This document shows, piece by piece, positions 39,797-46,320 of a stretch of DNA of 64,000 nt. Below the pieces are notes generated by a model. It searched no databases. It was not told the origin of the DNA and worked only from the letters and a program-made list of their open reading frames with translations. Every line of letters begins with the position of its first letter. Position 1 is the first letter of the stretch. Location: assembly GCF_036964665.1 (NCBI RefSeq), contig NZ_JBAMDA010000001.1:930001-994000 (forward strand), given 5' to 3'. The DNA comes from Nitrobacter sp. NHB1 (GTDB lineage: Bacteria > Pseudomonadota > Alphaproteobacteria > Rhizobiales > Xanthobacteraceae). The translations under genes and the position numbers were made by a program.

Positions 39797-39864
39797 GTGT
39801 TTTCCTTTCGACGGCCCCATGGCCGCAGACGAACATGGCTTATTCAGCCCGCGACGTCGATATC

Positions 39865-39892
39865 TTGACGCCGACTAAGTTGTTGTTATAAT
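39865..39892 (+). promoter_or_regulatory. Promoter-like sequence with nearby palindrome
   Basis: TTGACG (39865-39870), 16 bases, then TATAAT (39887-39892) on the plus strand. About 30 bases further, GTAGTACTAC is a perfect 10-base palindrome. A transcript from here would run rightwards, antisense to the cold-shock gene. The segment is more AT-rich than its surroundings. There is no experimental support. Confidence 0.4.
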
Positions 39893-39942
39893 TGTGCTAT
39901 TCCGTTGACAAACTACGGACGCGTAGTAGTACTACACAAAGA

Positions 39943-39968
39943 AAAAGCCCGGACCATCGATCCGAGCC
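39943..39968 (-). terminator. Rho-independent terminator after the satellite structural operon
   Basis: Read on the minus strand, GCTCGGA (39968-39962) pairs with TCCGGGC (39954-39948) around a 7-base loop and is followed by TTTTTC. It lies 58 bases after the cold-shock protein stop and so ends the long structural operon. Confidence 0.75.
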
Positions 39969-40025
39969 GCTCTCGCCAGCATCGCCGGCTGCCATCAACC
40001 CGCGTAGGAGTCCACGGGCCGAACT

Positions 40026-40232
40026 CTAATTGATTATCGCGACGTTGTTCGCGCGCAGCCGCCCGTCAGGGCCGCGACCGACGTCATATTCCACGCGGTC
40101 CTGCGGAGATGGATAGCGAAGCTTGTCCGCCAACCCATGCACATGCAGGAAAATATCCTGACTGCCGTCATCCGGACCAATAAATCCGTAGCCCTTGGAA
40201 TCGAGAAAAAACTTCACAACGCCGGTTGCCAT
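40026..40232 (-). CDS. Phage-borne cold-shock-domain protein
   Basis: A 68-residue CspA-type RNA/ssDNA-binding protein. The RNP1 motif is KGYGFIGPDDGS (residues ~12-23) and RNP2 is DIFLHVHGL. The rest (VEYDVGRGPDGRLRANNVAI) fits the family, although several core aromatic residues differ from host CspA. Its ATG overlaps the portal stop (ATGA), and GGGAGG inside the portal gene supplies a ribosome site, so it is coupled to a head gene. Cold-shock proteins occur in some phages; this tight coupling is unusual. It may protect nascent DNA/RNA or modulate host translation, which is inference. Confidence 0.85.
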   Translation of the reverse strand: MATGVVKFFLDSKGYGFIGPDDGSQDIFLHVHGLADKLRYPSPQDRVEYDVGRGPDGRLRANNVAIIN

Positions 40233-41296
40233 CACTTTGCCTCCCAATCGAGCATTGCCAGCGCGCCCTTTGCGTCGACGCCGCTTTCCTTTGCCATAGC
40301 CAAGCCCTGGACCAGGGTAGCGAACGCTCGCGCCGAACCGCCGCTATCGAATGCCTGTGTCGGCCCCATGGTGTCGATCGTCACCGCACCGCCAAGCTTT
40401 TCGCTGGCTTCCTCGGCGAGCAATTCCGCCAAGGGCTGAAGCGCCCATTGGGCAAGATGCCGCTGGCATTCGCGCACCATCGGCCCCGTGGTGGCGCTGT
40501 TGAACAGGCCGGGCAGAACACCGAAGGCGGCGAGGATTGAATCCCGCGCCGCGTCCAGCGTCTCCTTGGTCATGCTCTTTTCGAGATCGGGCGAAAGATC
40601 ATTCGGCGACCAGTCCTGCATAGGCGTTGGCCCGCCGGCCGCCGTCACCGCGACCGACTCTCTAACAAGGATCCGCCCCCTTTTGCCGATAAAGCTGTTC
40701 GCCAGTGCCGTGTTGTCTTGCTCCGGGTTCTCAGGCATCGGCACGACTTGCGAGCCGAGCGGTGCGTTCTGGAAAACCTCGCTCAAAGCTGTCTCGACCG
40801 CGTGCAAGAGACCAGCGCTTAGCGATGCGGTGCGCAGCGGACTGACGCCCGACCATGGCGCCGCATTGTCGGCGTTGATCCGAACGTGAAGAACTTCGCC
40901 AGCGAGTGCGGTCATGCTGCGACCGCCACCGGATTCGGGGACGCTCAAACGGTACGCTTTAGGCTTGCTCTGATATGTTGACACGTCCCAATCCGACGCC
41001 GGCACCAATTCGTCGCCGTCGATCAGAGCCACGAATTCGCCGCGCAATGCCAGCGACCGCCCAAGCATTGCCATGGTGCGTCGATCGAGCATGTCAGTGC
41101 CATCGACGGCTGCGAGCGCGAAACCGTTCTGCCAGAGCGACACGCAACTCGACACAGTGCCTGTGAGTTCTGCCAAACCGGTGCGGCCCTGAACGTAAGC
41201 CCAGCGAGCCTGCATCACTTCCGCGGTGTACCCAGCGCCGCTACTACGCTTTTCAACTGCGGGTGCGCCACGTCGAAAGAGATCAAGAAATTTCAT
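40232..41296 (-). CDS. Phage portal protein (HK97-like)
   Basis: A 354-residue portal protein that forms the DNA entry ring of the capsid. The start MKFLDLFRRGAPAVEKR is the usual portal N-terminus; the long upstream frame is a shadow of the connector gene. Motifs include VSSCVSLWQNGFALAAVDG, the APWSGVSPLRTASLSAGLL helix region and ILAAFGVLPGLFNSATTGP near the C-terminal crown. The length is a little short compared with HK97 portal (about 420). The connector gene overlaps it by four bases upstream, and a cold-shock gene overlaps downstream. Confidence 0.88.
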   Translation of the reverse strand: MKFLDLFRRGAPAVEKRSSGAGYTAEVMQARWAYVQGRTGLAELTGTVSSCVSLWQNGFALAAVDGTDMLDRRTMAMLGRSLALRGEFVALIDGDELVPASDWDVSTYQSKPKAYRLSVPESGGGRSMTALAGEVLHVRINADNAAPWSGVSPLRTASLSAGLLHAVETALSEVFQNAPLGSQVVPMPENPEQDNTALANSFIGKRGRILVRESVAVTAAGGPTPMQDWSPNDLSPDLEKSMTKETLDAARDSILAAFGVLPGLFNSATTGPMVRECQRHLAQWALQPLAELLAEEASEKLGGAVTIDTMGPTQAFDSGGSARAFATLVQGLAMAKESGVDAKGALAMLDWEAK

Positions 41297-41823
41297 CGGA
41301 ATGTCCTCAAAAGATCGGCAGCGCCGGAATTGACCATTGCTTGCGACACCCAGCTTTCGGAGCGTCGGGTCGCAATGCTGATTGATCCTGCGGAAATGGA
41401 TTCCGACGTCGCGCCAGGCGTGCCAGGTGCCGCAGCGAAATACGTCGCGAGCCGCTTCCAGGCTTCGAGAACAAGCGGCGGCACAACAGGCGCAGGGCTT
41501 CCGCCGCCGACGGTTGCGGTAATGCGCCATGGTCCTGTGCATGGCAGATAAAATCCACCGCGCGGGCTGGGATCGAGCGTTGCCGATTCCCACTCTTTCG
41601 CCCGGTTTGACCACACCTCAGTCGCCGTGATGCTGTAGGGCAACCGGTTCGGCTCGAAATAGCCGGAGCCGTTGACGAACCAAATGACCGTGCGGGGCGT
41701 GTAGCGGTACCTGATCCAGCCTTCAATCCGCTGCCACGCCAAGTCGCCCATTGGCAATGCGGGGGAAGTGTTGAGATACTCGGCGGGCGAGGCTTCATCG
41801 ATATGATCTGCAACGACGTACAT
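41293..41823 (-). CDS. Phage head-tail connector/adaptor protein
   Basis: A 176-residue protein in the usual adaptor position between prohead protease and portal. Sequence features include MYVVADHIDEASPAEYLNTS, the SPRGGFYLPCTGPWRITATV strand region and an Ala-rich C-half with VVPPLVLEAWKRLATYFAAA, resembling DNA-packaging adaptors of the gp6 type (helical). The stop overlaps the portal start. The family assignment is from position and weak pattern similarity. Confidence 0.65.
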   Translation of the reverse strand: MYVVADHIDEASPAEYLNTSPALPMGDLAWQRIEGWIRYRYTPRTVIWFVNGSGYFEPNRLPYSITATEVWSNRAKEWESATLDPSPRGGFYLPCTGPWRITATVGGGSPAPVVPPLVLEAWKRLATYFAAAPGTPGATSESISAGSISIATRRSESWVSQAMVNSGAADLLRTFR

Positions 41824-41825
41824 TG

Positions 41826-42527
41826 TTATCTCCAGCGAAGCGGCGCGGGCATCGCGCGCTTGATTGTCTGTGGCGGCGGGATCAGGATTCCAGCCGCGTT
41901 GTAGGTCCAGCCCGCGGCAAGTTTCTCTTCGTCCGTCATGTCTTCGGGATTGATGACGTTGCCGAGCGCGTCGTGCAGCACGACACTGGCGTCGGAATAT
42001 GCGGGCCTCGTTACGATCGACAGTTCCGTCAGGATCGCTTCGAAGATTGTGCGAATAATCGCGCGGCCGAGCTTCGGGTCTTCGTCTTCAACCTTCTGCG
42101 CCTTGTGCGCTGGCACAGCCGCAGGCGGCGGAATTCTGAATGCCGGCGATAAGCCAAACACGAGGCCGCTCGAAATCTGCTTAATCAAATCGCTGCCATA
42201 TGACGTGTCCGCGATTTCCGGCGCAATATCCGCGTCGAACTGCAACGCTTCCGGACCGTCGTCGAATGTCAGTGTTCCGGTGTTCTTGCTGGCGAGTGGT
42301 TTCGAATAGTCGTGACCACTGAGCAAATGAATTTCTGCATCGGATTTGATCGAATATGAAAAGGCGCCGGCTTCAAACTGCTCCTTGACCGGTTTACCGC
42401 GTGCGCCTCCATCGCTGAGGATGGCGCGCTTGCGGTACGGAAAGCGACCACGGATGCGACGCCTCCCCCCGCGAGGGGAAGCGCGCAATTCCAATTCGCC
42501 TATACCGATGGCGAATCCATCTGACAT
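41826..42527 (-). CDS. Prohead protease (HK97 family)
   Basis: A 233-residue serine protease that cleaves the scaffold domain of the capsid protein during maturation. The catalytic His motif is LLSGHDYSKPLAS and the catalytic Ser motif is TELSIVTRPAYSDAS, in the normal order. The N-terminus GELELRASPRGGRRRIRGRF also fits. The C-terminal tail (PPPQTIKRAMPAPLRWR) may be cut away. Its start overlaps the capsid-gene stop by one base (TAATG). Confidence 0.88.
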   Translation of the reverse strand: MSDGFAIGIGELELRASPRGGRRRIRGRFPYRKRAILSDGGARGKPVKEQFEAGAFSYSIKSDAEIHLLSGHDYSKPLASKNTGTLTFDDGPEALQFDADIAPEIADTSYGSDLIKQISSGLVFGLSPAFRIPPPAAVPAHKAQKVEDEDPKLGRAIIRTIFEAILTELSIVTRPAYSDASVVLHDALGNVINPEDMTDEEKLAAGWTYNAAGILIPPPQTIKRAMPAPLRWR

Positions 42528-43786
42528 TACTGAATGCCCGTGAGCACAGCCAACTGAGACGGACGAGCAACGGTCACGTCCGCAGTCAGAATTGCCGTGA
42601 GCTTCAGCGATCCAGCGGCTGCCCCAGCGTAGGGATCCCTCACCAGGTCAATTCCGCCCCAAAGAGCGGCGAAGATCGGAGCGACCCCGCCGGCCGAAGT
42701 CGTAAGCAAAGCCTTGCTGGCGAGCGGAGAACCCGCAGGAGCCACAAGCGCATTGTTGCTCATGGCAATGTTGCCGGCCGGAATGTTCTTCAGCAGCCGA
42801 TCCCATTCGGTGATACCCGAACCGGAATCCGCGAACGTGTCATCAAGATCGCTCCACACTTCGGGGCGGATCAAAAGATTCACGTCCGAAGCGCCGTTCG
42901 CGGTGTTGGCGAGCATGAACGCCACAACCGCAGCACGGAAGGCACTCCAACTCGCAGCGGCCGAAATCGCCGTGGTGCTGATCCCGTACGTCGCCTGACC
43001 CGAAATGACGCCGAGCGGCTGACCGTTCGCGCCAGTGCCGAGGAAGATCGCTTTATCGAGACCGGCGGCAATCGCGGAATTCATATCGCGACGAACCGCG
43101 TCCTCAATGCCTGCCGACTGCTTGAGGGTCTTCCGTGACAAAACCATTTGAACGCCGAAGTTCTGTTCCGGCTTCAGCGGTTTGTCCGTCGTCGCAAATG
43201 CCTGCGCAGCCGCAACGTCCGCTAGCTCGCCATCGGCCCAGCCTGCCGTTACGCTGGACGTGACGACGGGATACTCGACCGCGCCGGTGTCGATGTTGAT
43301 AAGGCTCGTGCCCATCTTCGCTGCAACCGACTGCGGAAAGAGCCGGTCAATGATCGGCTTGGTAACGATCGGATCCGGCGTTCCCGAACTGATCGTCTCG
43401 CCGCTGCGCTGCTCAAGAGCCGCCAGCGGAACGGGCACGCCGCGATAGCTGCCCTTCGAACGCATTTCCTCGACCACTTCCGCAGTCTGACCGGACAGGG
43501 ACCTGCCCTCGTCATAGAATTGCGCAACCTGTCGAAGCTCAAATCGCGAAATGAGATCGGCGTACTCGCGATCCGAACGGCCTTCCAGATCGTCCTTGGC
43601 TGCCGAGCGTTCCTCGGTTTCGGAAATCAGAGCAGCACGGAAACGCTGCTCATTGGCCTGATAGCGGCCATCAAGCTCAGTCATCTGACGAAGCTCTGTA
43701 TCGTCGGGCGTCTGCTTGCCGGCAAGCACCGCAAGCTGTGAGCGAAGCTCGCTCTGTTCCCGCTGAATTTTAACTGACGTCAACAT
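42527..43786 (-). CDS. Major capsid protein (HK97 fold)
   Basis: 419 residues. Residues 1-105 form a charged coiled-coil delta/scaffold domain (QREQSELRSQLAVLAGKQ; FRAALISETEERSAAKDDL). After that the HK97 capsid fold begins, with SSGTPDPIVTKPIIDRLFPQ, GAVEYPVVTSSVTAGWADGE, FGVQMVLSRKTLKQSAGIED and DKAIFLGTGANGQPLGVIS. The protease encoded next to it would remove the N-terminal domain. The size is usual for the family. This is the best sign that the satellite builds its own head. Confidence 0.92.
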   Translation of the reverse strand: MLTSVKIQREQSELRSQLAVLAGKQTPDDTELRQMTELDGRYQANEQRFRAALISETEERSAAKDDLEGRSDREYADLISRFELRQVAQFYDEGRSLSGQTAEVVEEMRSKGSYRGVPVPLAALEQRSGETISSGTPDPIVTKPIIDRLFPQSVAAKMGTSLINIDTGAVEYPVVTSSVTAGWADGELADVAAAQAFATTDKPLKPEQNFGVQMVLSRKTLKQSAGIEDAVRRDMNSAIAAGLDKAIFLGTGANGQPLGVISGQATYGISTTAISAAASWSAFRAAVVAFMLANTANGASDVNLLIRPEVWSDLDDTFADSGSGITEWDRLLKNIPAGNIAMSNNALVAPAGSPLASKALLTTSAGGVAPIFAALWGGIDLVRDPYAGAAAGSLKLTAILTADVTVARPSQLAVLTGIQ

Positions 43787-44114
43787 TTAGTACCTCGTGG
43801 GTTTGGGGTTTCGCCAACTGGCGGACAAGATCGCGCCAGGCGGCGCGTTTCGGGTCGACTTCAGTGAAGAAACCGACTTCGATCTGAGTTTTCTTGGAAT
43901 GGCAGAAGCGACAAAGCGTCTGGAGGTTCGATAATTCGAACGCTAATTCTGGCGCGTCGCGTACCGCCTTAATGTGATCGACTTCGAGCCGGCCGCGGAA
44001 TCCGCATTTGACGCAACGCCATCTGTCGCGTTGCTTGGCCTGATAGCGGAGCGCGGGCCATCGCTTGTCGCGAATGACGTGCGCCGATTTGCGATCGTAG
44101 GTTTTCACAACCAT
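43770..44114 (-). CDS. HNH endonuclease
   Basis: A 114-residue HNH nuclease: zinc cysteines in WRCVKCGFRGRLEVDHIKAV and LQTLCRFCHSKKT, with the HNH core DHIKAVRD then N and H. HNH proteins beside the terminase gene take part in DNA packaging and cos cleavage in several phages and satellites. It overlaps the terminase end by 10 bases and the capsid start by 17 bases. Confidence 0.9.
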   Translation of the reverse strand: MVVKTYDRKSAHVIRDKRWPALRYQAKQRDRWRCVKCGFRGRLEVDHIKAVRDAPELAFELSNLQTLCRFCHSKKTQIEVGFFTEVDPKRAAWRDLVRQLAKPQTHEVLNVDVS

Positions 44115-45616
44115 ACGGGCGCCCGCGCTTTGCGAACTGGCGCTGCAAGCATTCGCGCGCCATGGCTGACCGCCAACACGGTCGCGCTCGCTGCATCGAT
44201 ACGTCCGAGCGAACGGGCCTTAGCCAGTTTGATGTTGTTGGCCGGGTCGCGGAGGCATACGGCATCGCCGAACGCGCTACGCAGCAACAGCGACGGCTTC
44301 GCCTTTACCAGCCCGTCAAAGCACGCGCGCTGGAATTGAAGACAGTCGGCCGAACCGTCCTTGAAGCCGAAACCGCGCCATACGATCGGGCAGCGAATGC
44401 CGGCGGCGTCGATCGCCTGACCAAGCTCCGCTTGTTTGTATCGGTCCATGACCAGTGCGGCGATGCGCTCGCCCTCGACGTGACGAATGACCTCGGATAC
44501 CCACGGCGCCACAGGAACGGTTGCCGCGCCAAGCGTCGTCAATTCGCCGCGGCTCGCCATTTCGGTGTAGCGGCTGCCGACGCCGTCCCGCTGTCCCCGG
44601 TCGAGGAGCGAAGGCTGCGAAGGGAACCATCCAAGGCATTCGAGGCGACCCGTGTCCGGCCAGTAGAAACTTGCCGCAGTCATGGAGGCGCTGCCTCCGA
44701 GATCAATTCCGACGACGACGCTGCCGGCGCGCTCGGGGAGTTCGTCCACCTCGCAGTTGAGCCATTCATCGGTAGTAAGCAGCATGTCGCGGGTTTCGCC
44801 GGACACGCGCTGATTGAGGTTGAAAAGCCTGTAGTTCGATAGCGTGCTGCCACCGCGGGCAAGGGCGCGGCGTGCCTCGCCTTGGAGCCAGTCGAGCGAG
44901 GATCCGATGCCGGTGACCGCTCCGGGATTCGCAGCCTTGATCGCTTCGAGATCGTCGGGAGCGCAGCCCGCCGGCGCGCGGTGTTCCTGGACGTAGACGT
45001 TCTCGCCCGGCGCATCGAGTAATTTGCTGAACGAGTGGGCATCGTCCGGCGCCGACGTCGAGATGACCATGGCTCGCCCGGACCGCTTGCCGAGCGCCGA
45101 GAAGATGGCCGCTTCCAAGGCGTCACCTTTGTCCCGGTCCCAGAACCCGCGCTCATCGAGCAGGCTGAATACCGGTGCCAGTCCCAAAGCATTCTTGGCG
45201 TCCGATGCCAGCACGCGCAGGACATGACCACCGCCGTCACCCTCGAACCGCACCTCAAGGCGCGGAGAGCGGACGAACGTCAGCAGTTTGCGGGTTTTGG
45301 TCGGGAGCGACTCGGCCAGACCTTCGATGAAGGACCACGCAATGCGGCCCTGGTCGCGGGTCTTGGCCCCGATGATGACTTCGCGCCGCGGCTGGCGATC
45401 GATCTTGCCGAGCAGCGCCGCCAAGGACAGGCCGGAACCCAGCATTGTTTTGCCGGCGCCGCGCCCGACCGATAGCGCTGCGATGGAAACGCCATCTGCC
45501 AGCGCGCCGCGGACGTACTGCTTTTGGAAATCGGCCAATCTCACCGGTTTCCCGGCTAGCGGACCCTCTGGAATTTTTAGTGATTCCAAGAACTTAATGG
45601 CGTCTTCGGCGCTCAT
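44105..45616 (-). CDS. Phage terminase large subunit
   Basis: A 503-residue packaging motor. The ATPase has Walker A SVGRGAGKTMLGSGLS (residues ~48-63), Walker B VFSLLDERGFWDRDKGD and a coupling-motif region MVISTSAPDD. The nuclease domain begins with VVVGIDLGGSASMTAASFYW (catalytic Asp) and continues with IAALVMDRYKQAELGQAID and a late Asp. No separate small terminase could be identified, although its gene normally precedes this one. Confidence 0.9.
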   Translation of the reverse strand: MSAEDAIKFLESLKIPEGPLAGKPVRLADFQKQYVRGALADGVSIAALSVGRGAGKTMLGSGLSLAALLGKIDRQPRREVIIGAKTRDQGRIAWSFIEGLAESLPTKTRKLLTFVRSPRLEVRFEGDGGGHVLRVLASDAKNALGLAPVFSLLDERGFWDRDKGDALEAAIFSALGKRSGRAMVISTSAPDDAHSFSKLLDAPGENVYVQEHRAPAGCAPDDLEAIKAANPGAVTGIGSSLDWLQGEARRALARGGSTLSNYRLFNLNQRVSGETRDMLLTTDEWLNCEVDELPERAGSVVVGIDLGGSASMTAASFYWPDTGRLECLGWFPSQPSLLDRGQRDGVGSRYTEMASRGELTTLGAATVPVAPWVSEVIRHVEGERIAALVMDRYKQAELGQAIDAAGIRCPIVWRGFGFKDGSADCLQFQRACFDGLVKAKPSLLLRSAFGDAVCLRDPANNIKLAKARSLGRIDAASATVLAVSHGARMLAAPVRKARAPVWL

Positions 45617-45725
45617 TTCTTACCCGATTTTTTCGGGGAGCGAGAAAGCGTCTGCCCGCCTACTGCGGCGAACGGTCCCCCCCATTTCGGGGTATTGGCA
45701 CCAGCACAAGATATGGTGTTGTACG

Positions 45726-46079
45726 TCACTTGCGCGCCTGAATGACCCAACATGTAGATGCTGGATCGAGCGCGACATTGACCACTGTGTACGTGATGCC
45801 ACTGATGACGAGGCGATCAACAGTCGCAGGCGTAAGGTCTAAGCTGCTGCAAACAATGAAGACTTTGCGATCATTCGCTTGAATGAGCGTGCCAGTGAGG
45901 TCTTGCTGGGAGTAGTTGTCCACCCAGCCCTGTGCATCGTGGTCAACCCACGTCACCGTTGGGTTGAACGGATCGTTGTCCGACTCTTGATGCTGAAGCG
46001 TCAGGCCGTAGGGGATGCCAGCGCTATTGAGCGCGGCGGATAGGCGGGTGGCGAGCGTGCCATCGGTCAATATACTCAT
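45726..46079 (-). CDS. Small phage-related protein (117 aa), possible head completion/joining factor
   Basis: 117 residues from the ATG at 46079 (MSILTDGTLATRLSAALNSA). It is beta-rich, with VTWVDHDAQGWVDNYSQQDL and KVFIVCSSLDLTPATVDRLV. The pattern resembles small head-closure or tail-attachment proteins of other phages, which also have an immunoglobulin-like beta core. This is a resemblance, not an identification. It is the first gene of the packaging/head operon, 109 bases before the terminase, and lies beside the repeat array. Confidence 0.55.
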   Translation of the reverse strand: MSILTDGTLATRLSAALNSAGIPYGLTLQHQESDNDPFNPTVTWVDHDAQGWVDNYSQQDLTGTLIQANDRKVFIVCSSLDLTPATVDRLVISGITYTVVNVALDPASTCWVIQARK

Positions 46080-46082
46080 GTA

Positions 46083-46171
46083 ACAAAAGTTTACTACGAT
46101 CACGGACTTTTGTCAACCTATGCCATTGACCCATGGTCTTGGCTATGGCAGCCGCCAGCATTGGTCAATGG
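46083..46171. promoter_or_regulatory. Two inverted repeats before the structural operon
   Basis: ACAAAAGT (46083-46090) and ACTTTTGT (46106-46113) form one 8-base inverted repeat. CCATTGACC (46123-46131) and GGTCAATGG (46163-46171) form a perfect 9-base inverted repeat. They lie in the 241-base gap between the primase-helicase gene and the first head gene, where a late promoter, its operator, or the packaging (cos/pac) site would be expected. Confidence 0.5.
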
Positions 46172-46241
46172 TTCTGATGCGTGGGCGCCGCGCCCAAGCG
46201 GCGTCTATCGCAGGGGGTATAAGGGGGTTGATATATGCGGT

Positions 46242-46319
46242 GATAGACGGGCGATGGACGCCCGATAGACGGGCGATCTGCATGCGATAGACGGAGGGAT
46301 AGACGGGCGATAGACGCCC
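46242..46319. repeat. 11-bp tandem repeats (GATAGACGGGC), likely origin iterons
   Basis: Units start at 46242, 46253, 46264, 46275, 46286, 46298 and 46309. The consensus is GATAGACGGGC: three units are exact, 46253 is GATGGACGCCC and 46309 is GATAGACGCCC, while 46275 is degraded. The spacing is 11, 11, 11, 11, 12, 11, so each unit lies on one helical face. An inverted copy GCGTCTATCG is at 46201. The array lies immediately beyond the stop of the primase-helicase, as expected for an origin recognised by that protein. Confidence 0.75.
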
Positions 46320-46320
46320 A

